Source: Macrosoma leucophasiata
Taxonomy: Eukaryota > Arthropoda > Insecta > Lepidoptera > Hedylidae
DNA length: 64,000 bases
NCBI GenBank assembly: GCA_036365455.1
Contig: JAWQUS010000030.1
Coordinates: 20,728,001 to 20,792,000, forward strand
Direction: 5' to 3'
Within the stretch, counting starts at the first letter, position 1, and each line of letters starts with the position of its first letter. The notes beneath the pieces were generated by a model. It worked only from the letters and a program-made list of their open reading frames with translations. It was not told where the DNA came from and made no database searches. Shown here in pieces: positions 1 to 10,048 of the stretch. The position numbers were made by a program, and so were the translations under genes.

Positions 1-45
1 GCAAAAGTCATTAAGCTTTTTATCTTCATACACTGCAAAATATTT

Positions 46-221
46 AGTCTCGCTAAGACTCGGGAACGAGGTATGTCCAGGGAAGTTTTGAAAGATATGA
101 ATAAATCTTAAGGAAAATAGTAAAAACAACAATTATATTCCCATACAATTACTCCGGATCTATCGAACCTTTGACACATTATTTAATTCTGAGGCAATAC
201 GAAGTTTGCCAGATCAGCTAG
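46..221 (-). repeat. Dispersed repeat, copy 1
   Basis: The minus strand reads like 1700-1917 on the plus strand: a start with GGCAAACTTCGTATTGC, then AATAATGTGTCAAAG, then CTTCCCTGGAC, ending near TAGCGAGACTAA. The two copies are in opposite orientation. The family has the look of a common lepidopteran dispersed repeat; its class is unknown. Confidence 0.6.
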
Positions 222-538
222 TTACAAACATAGACAGACAATATACATATAACATAATAAGTGATCACAAATCAGAACATTTTAATTACAAAATGGTATA
301 ATGCTACTCCTGAGGCAAGTTGTAAATGAAGTATATCAACTACGGGCATTAATATTTCAACAGTAACGGGAGTATCATTAAATTTTTCGCGAAAACATTT
401 AAACAATACTTTTTCTCGAATGAGATATCCCAGGGGTGCAATCTCAGCTAAATTAATGGATTAGGTACTCACTTAAAATAAAACAAAACCTTTTATAACG
501 GAAATCAACATCTAGTTTTGTCTTTGTTTAGTCTTGCT

Positions 539-661
539 TTAACCTCGACGAAGCTTTTGGCGTTGTTCTCCAGTGAGGCTCTGGAAAAAGAGGCTAACGA
601 ACTCCTTGTCTTTAAAAAATGATGGTCTCTGTGATGCCAGTCTGTGAACCGAAGGTACAAC
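539..661 (-). CDS. Possible terminal exon of an unknown gene
   Basis: A good splice acceptor (TTTTTGTCTTTACAG) ends at 662 on the minus strand. It is followed by 40 open codons and a TAA at 541-539. The predicted peptide starts VVPSVHRLASQ and ends GEQRQKLRRG. It is charged, has no cysteine and shows no domain I recognise. The stretch does not match any repeat family in the window, which is its best support. Forty codons can be open by chance, the upstream exon would lie outside the window or in the repeats to the right, and the phase is assumed. Treat as a weak candidate. Confidence 0.3.
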   Translation of the reverse strand, partial: VVPSVHRLASQRPSFFKDKEFVSLFFQSLTGEQRQKLRRG

Positions 662-734
662 CTGTAAAGACAAAAATCACGAGATTATTCAAACAGAACG
701 ATAATAATGGATTAGAGTTATGATAACATCCACA

Positions 735-785
735 TAGTGCAAAACAGTCATTTTTTGCGGGGGGAAATTTGTGTGACACTCAAAC
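735..785 (-). repeat. Fragment of the GC-rich MITE at 10522-10828
   Basis: GCAAAACAGTCATTTTTTGC followed by GGGGGGAAAT and GTGTGACAC matches, in inverse orientation, the interior of the 10522-10828 element near 10715-10780. Only about 50 bp is kept. Confidence 0.6.
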
Positions 786-796
786 GCACAATAACG

Positions 797-951
797 CATA
801 ATACCTTAGGCCTCAGGAGCGGAAACGCATCTGCATTTTGACCTTGGTCTTTGTGTGGGTGGTCTATGGGCTGCAGTCATCACTTAACATCAATGTGAAC
901 TGCATGCTTGTTTGCAAACTTTTATTACAAAAACTCAAAACTCATTTGATC
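797..951 (+). repeat. BMC1-like ~280 bp repeat, 3' half
   Basis: This copy keeps the 3' half of the family, from CCTTAGGCCTCAGGAG through CTGCAGTCATCACTTAAC to an A-rich tail. Sense is defined here as ACTGGTGGTAG at the 5' end and poly(A) at the 3' end. Confidence 0.75.
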
Positions 952-977
952 CTCAGTTCAATGTTTCTGGAAGTTAT

Positions 978-1100
978 TTTATGTCATGAAGTGGCAAACA
1001 AGCATATCTACATGTAATACCACCCTCCACAACACCATACATTGGTACCAGGTGCCTACTCCTTCGACCTCCAACACTGAAGCTCTTCCATCAGTGAAAG
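978..1100 (-). repeat. BMC1-like repeat, internally deleted
   Basis: The tail end (TTTTATGTCATGAAGTGGCA, read on plus) and the head end (CTCTTCCATCAGTG) are kept with the middle lost. It lies back to back with the plus-sense copy just before it. Confidence 0.55.
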
Positions 1101-1436
1101 TGCTATCTTAAGTAAAAACAATCAATATAAACAAGCCATTGAATTATAAAACTTATATGACCTTACAAAAAAGCAATGTTAGCTACCATTCACATAAATA
1201 CTGAGGTCACACAATTACTAGCACAGGTGCTGTTACTAACCGCACAACAGTCAACATCTGCATTCTCAATGCCAGACTAAATGTGTTTTAATTATTCGCG
1301 TAATTTACACACAATACGCGAAAATTATGCAAATGTGTCTAGATAGAGACATTCAATGTAAAAAAATCTGCAAAATATACTAATGACATCATTTTAGGTA
1401 TATCTACAGGGCTATAGCATTATCAAAAGCTAGCGG
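1101..1436. other. No gene seen
   Basis: AT-rich sequence with short frames only and no family I can place. Confidence 0.5.
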
Positions 1437-1462
1437 CCTGCCCCGGCTTCGCGTGGGTCAGA

Positions 1463-1610
1463 ATCAGAATCAGAAACTCATTTATTCATTTAGGGTGATA
1501 GGCCTCTTATGACACGTCAAAAACAAACAAAATAAATTAAAGTGAATAGCAATTGATATACATGTCTAACAAGATAAAATCGGTGTAATGTTACCTACAC
1601 TCTCCTATTG
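1463..1610 (-). repeat. CR1/L2-like LINE 3' end with GATTCT tail
   Basis: On minus this is a LINE 3' untranslated end closing in a short tandem array (TCTGATTCTGATTCTG). It matches 41744-42090 nearly base for base over ATTCATTTAGGGTGA and ACACGTCAAAAACAAAC. Reverse transcriptase sequence is lost. Confidence 0.6.
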
Positions 1611-1699
1611 ATCTTAGCGTGATGTTATATATCGGACCAGTAGTTCCTGAGATAAGCGCGTTCAAGCAAACAAACAAACTCTTCAGCTTTATAATATTA

Positions 1700-1917
1700 C
1701 TAGCTGTCTCGGCAAACTTCGTATTGCTTCACAATGAAATAATGTGTCAAAGATTTGATACATACGGACTTTTTGTATGGGAAAAAATGAAATTTCCTTT
1801 CAATTTATTCATATTTTCTTACCTTTTAAACCTTCCCTGGACTTCCAAAAATCATTCAAAATCAAAATTAGCCAAATCGGTGAAGCCGTTCTCGAGTTTT
1901 AGCGAGACTAACGAACA
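1700..1917 (+). repeat. Dispersed repeat, copy 2
   Basis: Plus-strand partner of 46-221, longer in the middle. The open frame over 1619-2062 lies in this repeat and is not taken as a gene. Confidence 0.55.
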
Positions 1918-2620
1918 GCAATTGATTTTTACATATACAACATCTAACGGGAATAATGCACACTCTCTAACACCTCCATTAGAAAATCGAGTTATAATCA
2001 TAATACATGAACTGAAATTACATGTTTTAGTATTTAATATTATTTGTTTAAGAAATAGGTAAGTTGCTTTCAATTTGTACGAATAGTATGCACACCCTAT
2101 GCAAACTTACCCTATCTCTACATACAGCCGCACATAAAACACGAACCTACTCACACACGCACACTGTGGTAATGTGATGTAGCGTAACCTGCGAAGCCTT
2201 ATTCAACACTAGCTAGTAATAAGATTCATTTCAACTATTTTATTTCTTAAATTATTATTTATTATAAATTGCACGTCTCAAAGAGTTCTAATAAACTTGT
2301 TGAGACATAGCATTTTATTTTGGATAGACGTTAGTCTTATGTCGTTTGTATTGACTTTTCATCAAACAAAATATTACCTATATAAAAATGCCTGAAATCG
2401 ATTCGGTTATCGATTCTGAACAAACTAGTTTCAGGTTGTACATTCAATCCTGTTACACGTTGTACATATATTAGCTTATTATTATTACAAGTATACCTAG
2501 ATGTGTAAAAAGTTTTATAAAACGTGTTAATCACTCTTACTAAAACTGATAGATAATTAAGCAAATTTGAAAAAGAAAGAAAATAGGCTAAATGCGGCGG
2601 ATTAAAAAAATTAAATACTT
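1918..2620. other. No gene seen
   Basis: AT-rich DNA without recognisable coding or repeat sequence. Two short frames (1852-2073 and 2337-2564, minus) have low-complexity composition. Confidence 0.5.
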
Positions 2621-2621
2621 A

Positions 2622-2700
2622 CATCATCTGTGACAATTTCAACTCTCTAGCTATCGCGGTTCATTACATACAGCCTGATAACAGATGGGATGCTCCCATC
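2622..2700 (+). repeat. Fragment of a dispersed 'GGTTCCG' insect repeat
   Basis: CATCTGTGACAATTTCAACT followed by CTCTAGCTATCGCGGTTCAT and a run ending ACAGATGG is, from memory, part of a very common lepidopteran repeat that carries GGTTCCGTA/TACGGAACC ends, kin to 25876-26514. Confidence 0.45.
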
Positions 2701-3410
2701 ACAGATTGGAGGTGATCTGTGGCTTCCATACACGTTTGTTGGATGAGAGCACCCAGTCCTGTTAAAATTAAATGCGGACTAAATCGACGACAACAGATAC
2801 CTATTGACAACAGATTATATTGCAGAAAGTTTTTTGCAGACTGATATTTACCAATGTATCTATCTCATTCCACTAAAAATATGATTGCAGGTTGAATTCT
2901 TTGACTTACTCTCAATAAAAACAAAATCGATAGCAATAAACACATCCCAACAAAACCAAATACCAACAAACCAGCATGTATAAACACTTCAATTTACCAC
3001 TCATACAAAATAAACAGCATCAACAGCGAAGGCCTGATTACTGGAAATAGTTATTCAATAATGGATCCCATTAACGGGAACCTGCTTCAATTATCACAAC
3101 AATGCCAATGGAAACTCCAAACTAACTGTGGCTTTCATTAAAACTAAAGCTATTCAATACAAAATGGCGGCTCCACGCCACTATTGTGGTTCGGCTTAAT
3201 TTCGCTTTCCTGAGCGGTCTTCACAACATTTTAATAACTTTATTATAATTATATTATTATCTAGTCTAGTCTACACTGAGCCTTAAACTAGAATCACATA
3301 AACGGAGGTTGTTCAATCATGTGTTATTATTATTTTAATGACATTGTTACCCCAGTTTACATGATTCCATTTTTTTTTATTATGGCATCGCTGTTACGCA
3401 TATTGCCAGT
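2701..3410. other. No gene seen
   Basis: No coding frame of note and no clear repeat; a TTATTATAATTATATTATTA run lies near 3240. Confidence 0.5.
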
Positions 3411-3606
3411 GTCAAGTTTTTTTTTTTATGTCAAAGGATTGACAGACAAGCAGACGGGCCACCTGATGGAAAGTAGTCACCGTCGCCTATGAACATTTGC
3501 AACACCAGGGGCGTCGCCAACGCGCTGCCAGCCCTGAAGGACTCTTTTGACGCCATTTTTGAAGAACCCCATATTGTAGCACCGAGGGAACACCTCCGAG
3601 GGAAGC
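3411..3606 (-). mobile_element. Non-LTR (LINE) 3' end, right part of nested host copy
   Basis: On minus this is the 3' end of the LINE family also seen at 32838-33985 and 43797-45118, including the end of the reverse transcriptase frame and a poly(A) end (poly(T) at 3418-3427 on plus). The Mag-like element splits it: the copy continues at 8410. This older LINE fragment therefore dates before the LTR element. Confidence 0.85.
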
Positions 3607-3740
3607 TGAGATGTATGAGCGCGCGCTGTCGTCTATGTGCCTATCTGTATTATTGTGTATACCTACAATAGAGAGCAGTAATAAACGACGCATCACCTCA
3701 ACCGGTTGTTTTCCTTACGCACCTAGTTCCGTATAGTTCA
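3607..3740 (+). repeat. 5' LTR of Mag-like element
   Basis: 134 bp, starts TGAGATGTATGAG and ends CCGTATAGTTCA. It is identical to the copy at 8276-8409. It contains AATAAA at 3680-3685, a likely poly(A) signal. No clear TATA box. Confidence 0.93.
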
Positions 3741-3755
3741 CTGGCGACGAGATAT
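3741..3755 (+). promoter_or_regulatory. Probable primer binding site
   Basis: The bases right after the 5' LTR read CTGGCGACGAGAT. A TGG start is the usual complement of a tRNA 3' CCA end. I cannot name the tRNA with confidence. Confidence 0.6.
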
Positions 3756-3785
3756 ACCTACCCGCGTTTGTTAATAAGTGTTAAA

Positions 3786-6700
3786 ATGTCGTACATTGGC
3801 AATATTAGCGAATTTAACTATAAAAATGGAGACTGGACCATATTTCTGGGACGTCTAACTCAGTTTTTGAAAGTGAATAAAGTTGCCGAAGAGACAAAGG
3901 CCGGAATTTTGATAACACACTTGGCCGATGACTCATATCGCTTATTGCGGAATTTAGTTTATCCCCGTGATTTGGAACAATTGCCATATAGTGAGTTAAT
4001 AAAGTGTATGAATGATCATTTCAAAGCTAGACGGTGTTCATTTGCGGATCGGGCAAAATTTTACGAAGCCACGAAAACTCCGGATGAATCGTTGGCAGAC
4101 TGGGCGGCTCGCTTGCGTGGCTTGGCAAGTTATTGTGAGTTCGGCAATGCTTTGGAATTGGTACTGAAAGACCGTTTCGTTCTTGGCCTCGGACCCGGAC
4201 CCGAACGCGACAAACTGTTCGAGAAAGATGCGGTGACCTTGACACTTACAAGGGCGTTAGAGACCGCCGAGCAGGCAGCGAGTGCACGTATGGCTAAGGA
4301 GACAGCACCGGCTACAAGCATCAGCCACGTTTTCAAAGAGGAGCCGATTTATGCAATATATTCCGGACACAGCGGCAGGCCAAGTGGCGCAGGCGCCGGC
4401 AGAGGCGCCGGGCGAGTAGCTGCCGGACGAGGGGGCCGCGGCCCATCCAGCTCTTGGAGGCAGGCGGATTATCGCGAAGGGGTTGAGGCGAATGTCCCTC
4501 GGTGTTCAGTGTGCGGTTTGAAAAATCATGGTGCGGAAAAGTGTCGTTTTAAAAATTATTCGTGTCAAAATTGTGGACTAAAAGGACACCTGAAGAAAAT
4601 GTGTAAGGGGCGAATAAATAATATCATTGCCGAAGAGGAGTCGGACGTTGACAGCAACGGCAACGGCACCGGCACCGGGGACGGCGCTGGCGACGGCGCT
4701 GGCGCCGGCGGCGGCAGGCACTGCGCGAACTGTCAGGAATGTAGTTTATATAATTTAAGGTATGACAATTATGAACCTATTATTTTGCAAATCTGTGTCG
4801 ACAATAAAACAATATCTATGGAATTAGATTCAGGTGCAGGTGTATCAGCTATTTCAGATACGTTTTATAAGCGGAACTTTTCCCATATTCCCTTAAAAAA
4901 ATGTAAACTCAAATTATGTTTTTATAACGGGCATAAAATTTCGCCCACAGGATTTATTACAACGACACTTAAATATAATAATATGGTAGACAAAATCAAT
5001 CTATTTGTTATTAAAAATGGCGGAGCGCCACTCCTAGGGCGAGATTTTATACATAAATTTAAACTGTTTTTAAATATTTCTGATTTAAAATACATAAAAT
5101 CGAATAGTTATTCAAGTGAAATAGTTGAATTAATCGAACAATATTCAAACTTATGGAGCGATGGTTTAGGAAGGTTTAATAAGTATAAAATTAAGTTAAA
5201 TTTGAAAGCGGACGCGAAACCCAAGTTTTTTAAACCACGATCAGTTCCATTTGCATTGAAGTCTAAAGTAGATACTGAAATAAATAGGTTAGTTCGCTTA
5301 GGTGTACTTGTATCGGTCGATTACTCGGATTATGCCACACCAATAGTTCCCGTATTAAAAGAAAACGGCAAAGTTAAAATAGCGGGTGATTACTCGATTA
5401 CACTCAATAAAGATTTATGTATAGAAAAATATCCAATGCCACGCATTGAAGATGTATTTGCTCGTCTAGGAGGGGGAGAAAAATACACAAAAATTGATTT
5501 AAGTAACGCCTACAACCAATTTGAATTAGATACTGAGTCTCAATTACTAACTACTATTAGTACAACGCGTGGAATATATAAATATACTCGCCTAGTGTAT
5601 GGTCTATCGAATGCGCCCGCTATATTCCAAAAAACTATGGAAACTTTACTTGCAGGTATAGAAGGCGTCAGCTGTTGGCTTGACGATGTATGTTGCACAG
5701 CACCTAATAAGGAGCTTCACTTAGTTAGACTTAGAGAAGTCTTGCGTAGACTTAGTGACGCAGGTCTTAAATTACAAAAAGAAAAATGTGAATTTTTCAA
5801 AGAAAGCGTTACTTATTTGGGCTTTGTTATAGATAAGACTGGGCTGAAATCTTGTCCAAAGAAGGTACAGGCCATACTAGAAGCTCCATGCCCTAAAAAT
5901 GTATTGGAAGTTAAGCGATTTTTAGGCATCGTCAACTATTATAGAAATTTCATACCGCGAGCATCGTCAGTGTTAGCCCCACTGCATGAACTATTGCGTA
6001 AAGACGCCATATGGTCGTGGGGTAAACGACAAGACGATGCAATCCGAGTAATAAAAAAAGAATTGTCATCGGAGCGTGTATTAGGTCATTTTGACCCGGC
6101 GGCGCGGCTCGTGCTGAGCGTGGATGCGAGCCCTACCGGCTTAGGCGCCGTGCTGCAGCAGGGGCCTGAGGGTCGCGAGCGTCCCATCGCTTTTGCATCT
6201 AGATCTCTCGTGCCGAGCGAACGGAACTATAGTCAGGTACACAAGGAGGCCGCCGCGATAGTGTTCGGGGTTAAACACTTTCACCAATATTTATACGGGA
6301 GAGATGAACCTTTCATCCTCCGGACAGACCATCGGCCGTTGCTTGCTATATTCGGTAAAAAGAACGGAGTGTCCGTAATGGCGGCCTCGCGCTTGCAGCG
6401 GTATGCTATTTACCTATCCGCTTATAACTATAAGATTTCATATATAAGTAGTGAAAACAATGTGGTCGCAGATTTTTTTTCACGTGCATCGCTAAGTAAC
6501 AATACAAGTTACACAGAGGAGTCAGAGGTCGATGAAAATGTTACTTATCTTAATTTCATGCACGAAACTGACTTGCCGGTCTCATTTGAGAACATTAAAG
6601 CTGCCGTAGCCACCGATCGTACACTACAAACAGTTATTAAATACATACGTCACGGATGGCCACGTAAAATTAAATGTGACTCAATCAGGCCGTATTTTAA

Positions 6701-8159
6701 TTGTAAAACGGAGCTAGAGGTAGGAGACGGATGTATAATGCGCGGTCACAAAGTTATTATTCCTGCTGCACTCCGTAAGCGAATGCTTATCGAGCTTCAC
6801 AAAGGTCATTTAGGTATAGTAAAAACGAAGTGTTCAGCTCGTAGTCGGATGTGGTGGCCTGGCATTGACTGCGACATTGAGTCGATGGTGCACTCGTGTG
6901 ACATATGCGCGCCGCTGCGGTCCGCGCCGCCGCGCGCGCCCCCCGCGCCCTGGCCGCGCCCCGCCGCACCATGGGACCGACTGCATATAGATTACATGCA
7001 AATAAATCAAATGGATTTTCTGATCTTGGTAGACGCTCATAGTAAATGGTTAGAGTGTAGTCATATGTCCAAGGGTTTATCTACCATTTTTTTAATTGAA
7101 AAACTGAATGCACTGTTTAATACGTTTGGCCTTCCTAAAGTTATAGTTTCCGATAATGATCCTAAGATAAGTAATGATGAGTTTAAACAATTTTGTAATC
7201 GAGCCGGCATAAAACATTTGACTTCCCCCATTTATCACCCATGTAGTAATGGTCAGGCCGAAAATTCTGTCAAAACGTGTAAAAGAATGATAAAATCTAT
7301 TTTGTTAAACAATAATATCCCTATTGCTGTATTATTACAAAAACTGTCATCATATTTGTTTCAATACAGAAATACTATCCATTGCAGTACCGGTGAATCT
7401 CCAGCCAAATTAATGTTCAATAGAAATTTACGTTCCAGACTAGATTTAATTTTACCTACAAATCGGAATAATGATCTCACGGCCGCGACTGAAGTACAAA
7501 TACCAAATAAAAGTAGAATATTTGCATTAGGACAAAAGGCATGGGTGAGATGTTTTGCCGGTCGGAAGCCTCATTGGCAGTTAGGAGAAGTTTTAGAAAA
7601 AATTGGTAATCGTATGTATAAAGTTTTGATATACCAGGATAGTTTAATTTGTATCAGACATGTAGATCAATTATTAAGAATATCAGGTAATGATAAAATG
7701 TCGCAAAACGTATGTAAAGATAGGAGAACGTCGCACAGTCCGATTCAATCTCCACCGATTCCATATAAAGGGGGCGATGAGGGTTTAGGTCCACAGATTG
7801 TTGATGATTCACAGAGTTATAACGGGGAGGAGTGTGAATCGAATAATGTGACGTCAGTATCGACAGTTGCGGAACAGGTTGATGCGGCGACGGTTATATC
7901 AGAAGATGAGCCTCTCGTGTGTGAGTATGGGCAACAGTCGTTAGGCGAACGGGATCTGGAAGAAGAGCAGGCGAGTACGCCGGCTGCAGCCTCTGTCTCG
8001 CCTCCCGTCGCGCCCGTGATCTTAACACACCCTTCGCCCGTATCGGCGCCCGCGGCCGCGGCTTGCCCTCGCGTTGTTAGTAGTAACACTAGTAACGATC
8101 AACTTCGTCACCGCATGAACTTGAGACCGAGAACTAAAGCTATTAATTATAAGGAATAA
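3786..8159 (+). CDS. Gag-Pol polyprotein of Mag-like retrotransposon
   Basis: One open frame of 1457 codons from the ATG at 3786; the frame stays open a few codons further up, but without an ATG. Gag comes first, with two zinc knuckles of form CX2CX4HX4C at residues ~240-253 and ~260-273. The aspartic protease has DSGA (Asp ~348) in place of the usual DTGA. Reverse transcriptase has IDLSNAYNQF and the catalytic pair in WLDD (Asp ~633), where most relatives have Y or F before xDD. RNase H has an Asp at ~780 in LSVDAS, then HKEAAA and TDHRPL. Integrase has an HHCC finger and a DD35E triad at Asp ~1069, Asp ~1123 and Glu ~1159. The C-terminus is basic and proline- and serine-rich. All catalytic residues are present and there are no stops. 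Base use varies: gag and RNase H parts are GC-richer than pol. The protein would copy the RNA in virus-like particles and insert the DNA. Confidence 0.92.
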   Translation: MSYIGNISEFNYKNGDWTIFLGRLTQFLKVNKVAEETKAGILITHLADDSYRLLRNLVYPRDLEQLPYSELIKCMNDHFKARRCSFADRAKFYEATKTPDESLADWAARLRGLASYCEFGNALELVLKDRFVLGLGPGPERDKLFEKDAVTLTLTRALETAEQAASARMAKETAPATSISHVFKEEPIYAIYSGHSGRPSGAGAGRGAGRVAAGRGGRGPSSSWRQADYREGVEANVPRCSVCGLKNHGAEKCRFKNYSCQNCGLKGHLKKMCKGRINNIIAEEESDVDSNGNGTGTGDGAGDGAGAGGGRHCANCQECSLYNLRYDNYEPIILQICVDNKTISMELDSGAGVSAISDTFYKRNFSHIPLKKCKLKLCFYNGHKISPTGFITTTLKYNNMVDKINLFVIKNGGAPLLGRDFIHKFKLFLNISDLKYIKSNSYSSEIVELIEQYSNLWSDGLGRFNKYKIKLNLKADAKPKFFKPRSVPFALKSKVDTEINRLVRLGVLVSVDYSDYATPIVPVLKENGKVKIAGDYSITLNKDLCIEKYPMPRIEDVFARLGGGEKYTKIDLSNAYNQFELDTESQLLTTISTTRGIYKYTRLVYGLSNAPAIFQKTMETLLAGIEGVSCWLDDVCCTAPNKELHLVRLREVLRRLSDAGLKLQKEKCEFFKESVTYLGFVIDKTGLKSCPKKVQAILEAPCPKNVLEVKRFLGIVNYYRNFIPRASSVLAPLHELLRKDAIWSWGKRQDDAIRVIKKELSSERVLGHFDPAARLVLSVDASPTGLGAVLQQGPEGRERPIAFASRSLVPSERNYSQVHKEAAAIVFGVKHFHQYLYGRDEPFILRTDHRPLLAIFGKKNGVSVMAASRLQRYAIYLSAYNYKISYISSENNVVADFFSRASLSNNTSYTEESEVDENVTYLNFMHETDLPVSFENIKAAVATDRTLQTVIKYIRHGWPRKIKCDSIRPYFNCKTELEVGDGCIMRGHKVIIPAALRKRMLIELHKGHLGIVKTKCSARSRMWWPGIDCDIESMVHSCDICAPLRSAPPRAPPAPWPRPAAPWDRLHIDYMQINQMDFLILVDAHSKWLECSHMSKGLSTIFLIEKLNALFNTFGLPKVIVSDNDPKISNDEFKQFCNRAGIKHLTSPIYHPCSNGQAENSVKTCKRMIKSILLNNNIPIAVLLQKLSSYLFQYRNTIHCSTGESPAKLMFNRNLRSRLDLILPTNRNNDLTAATEVQIPNKSRIFALGQKAWVRCFAGRKPHWQLGEVLEKIGNRMYKVLIYQDSLICIRHVDQLLRISGNDKMSQNVCKDRRTSHSPIQSPPIPYKGGDEGLGPQIVDDSQSYNGEECESNNVTSVSTVAEQVDAATVISEDEPLVCEYGQQSLGERDLEEEQASTPAAASVSPPVAPVILTHPSPVSAPAAAACPRVVSSNTSNDQLRHRMNLRPRTKAINYKE

Positions 8160-8275
8160 ATAGAATTGAAGTTAATCAGTGTAATATACCTATAAACAAT
8201 ATACCTATAAGGCAAGATAATATAAGGCAGGTTTTTATCTATTGTCATCAGGTTTTCGAATTAACGACGGAGGAG
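8160..8275 (+). other. 3' untranslated part and polypurine tract of Mag-like element
   Basis: 116 bp between the stop codon and the 3' LTR, with a small direct repeat (ATATACCTATAA twice near 8187-8212). The purine run GGAGGAG at 8269-8275 abuts the LTR and is the likely plus-strand primer. Confidence 0.7.
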
Positions 8276-8409
8276 TGAGATGTATGAGCGCGCGCTGTCG
8301 TCTATGTGCCTATCTGTATTATTGTGTATACCTACAATAGAGAGCAGTAATAAACGACGCATCACCTCAACCGGTTGTTTTCCTTACGCACCTAGTTCCG
8401 TATAGTTCA
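8276..8409 (+). repeat. 3' LTR of Mag-like element
   Basis: Identical over all 134 bases to 3607-3740. AATAAA at 8349-8354. Confidence 0.93.
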
Positions 8410-8535
8410 GAAGCCCATTCCACAATTTACACGTTCTGGGTAAAAACGAACGTGGGAACCGCACCGTTGAACATTGCCAGGTGTCCAGTCGGTGAGGGTG
8501 GAACTTCTCTCTTCGGCGGGTAGTACGGTGTAGGA
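8410..8535 (-). mobile_element. Non-LTR (LINE) fragment, continuation of 3411-3606
   Basis: Starts at the GAAGC target duplicate and continues the LINE reverse-transcriptase 3' coding sequence on minus (compare 33010-33130). The copy ends near 8535, so it was a short 5'-truncated insert of roughly 320 bp. Confidence 0.82.
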
Positions 8536-9253
8536 AAAGCGATAGAAGTAAAACGATTTTTCGTATTCGTAATAAGCAGCGTAAAAGTCAGAATCAGTCA
8601 GTCAATTATCAGTCAGTCAGAGTCTGTCAGTAATTCGAGTAAAGCGATGGCTATTTTACCAGATCACTTACAATGAAGTTTTGGAGGCAACCTGAAAAAC
8701 CGTGTTTTAGCACTGTTATTCTATTTCACTATACACTGGCACTGTAATAAGCCTATATCAAACATAATGCCACCATCTTCACTTAATATAACTTTAAAAT
8801 ACACCAAGAAAACGAAATAAAATAAGAGCACCAAGTTCGCGACATACTTTATAACGGAAATTTGATAATCGTATGTGCAAATCGCCAAAATTGTAGTTAC
8901 TTAGTTATCCGTCCACGCCGACGATATATAGTATGTTAAACAAAAGGGATCCGGGAATAGAAATACAATTCACTGTCAGTCCCACGTCCCACCACTCAGG
9001 CCATTAGAGGCAATATCTCATTTCGCTGAGACCATTTACAAATTGAATAAATCAATTAGGACGTTCATAATTCAAACGTCCCGATGATAGACAGTAATTG
9101 GGGACTAAAACAACGGACTGTCCTTTGGTTGTCAGACATCATGGTTATGCTAATTCGTGGATAGTATAAAATGGCGACCGAAATTATTGTTATAATGTTT
9201 GAAAAATGTATTACAACATTGTTTATTTGTGAATCAAAATCGTTGGGAAACTT
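8536..9253. other. No gene seen
   Basis: No coding signal. A degenerate GTCAGTCAG/AGTCAGTCAG run lies at 8588-8631. Confidence 0.5.
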
Positions 9254-9580
9254 TTTTATGTCAAAGGATTGACGAACAAGCAGACGGGCCGGGCCACCTG
9301 ATAGAAAGTAGTTGCTGTCACCTATGAACATTTGCAACACCAAGGCAATCGCCAACGCGCTCCCAACTTTGAAGGACTCTTTTGACGCCAGTTTTGAAGA
9401 ACCCCATGTTGCATGAACGCGCTAATCGGACTACTGAGCATTTTCAAGTATCCAATGTTCGCGGGTTCTTAAAACCTGTTGGCAGATGACGATGGATCAG
9501 ATCGAACAGTTTTTCAGAGCACCATTGTAAAGATGGTAGAATATGCACATATATCCGATGTCTCCGCGCAAACTCCACTC
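9254..9580 (-). mobile_element. Decayed LINE 3' end, same family as 32838-33985
   Basis: ATGTCAAAGGATTGACGAAC, CACCTGATAGAAAG and CCTATGAACATTTGCAACAC match the LINE 3' end read on minus. Past 9414 the match is patchy (a piece near 9490-9575 matches 33150-33235), so the copy has deletions. Confidence 0.65.
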
Positions 9581-9924
9581 CGCGGGACAAAAGCAGTCCT
9601 GGTCGCGGTCAAATAACAACCCACATAGACACTTTATCAGCCACCGTGAAGTTAAAGCTTGGAACAAGCTGTCCGATTATGGAATATCAGCTCAAGACAT
9701 TTCAAAAATGAACCCGATAGACATTTATCAAACTCCTGATAGTAAACAAAACAGGAACAAGATATAGGCTAAATAAGTTGTTTCCAACTGCCTGCCTTAT
9801 AATCAAATAATAATAATAAATTCAGATTTTCAAGTCTATCTATTTCTAAGTTGTTTTTGGATGGAGTGAAGGCTGATATTTAGGGATTCCCGAGGCAAGA
9901 ACAGTATTCACAGATGATAACAGA

Positions 9925-10048
9925 GCTTTAAAGAGCTGTAGAAGTTGCCTCGATGTTAAATACTACCTCGCTTTGTTTAACACCCCGAACTTCTTGGATG
10001 CCAGCTTGGTCTTACCCTCAATGTGACCCCGAAACTCCACTTCATTAT
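9925..10048 (-). mobile_element. LINE reverse-transcriptase fragment
   Basis: Matches 33370-33490 (AAATACTACCTCGCTTTGTT and TTCTTGGATGCCAGCTTGGT) on minus. It is probably part of the same broken copy as 9254-9580, with unrelated sequence between. Confidence 0.65.

Larger units (their letters stand above)
3607..8409 (+). mobile_element. Complete Mag-like Ty3/gypsy LTR retrotransposon
   Basis: A 4803 bp element bounded by two identical 134 bp direct repeats that begin TG and end CA. The 5 bp GAAGC lies on both sides (3602-3606 and 8410-8414), and joining the flanks across one GAAGC gives back an uninterrupted LINE sequence, so the insertion site is well supported. Order is LTR, primer site, one gag-pol frame, short purine run, LTR. 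Very short LTRs, two CX2CX4HX4C knuckles and gag and pol in a single frame fit the Mag lineage as I know it from Bombyx. No envelope gene: only 116 bp separates pol from the 3' LTR. Identical LTRs and an open frame point to a recent insertion. Confidence 0.93.

Noticed and set aside
6787..7040. Alanine- and arginine-rich frames opposite the integrase
   Set aside because: Shadow frames of the gag-pol coding sequence.
8160..8275. Envelope gene in the LTR element
   Set aside because: Only 116 bp lies between pol and the LTR. The element has no envelope.
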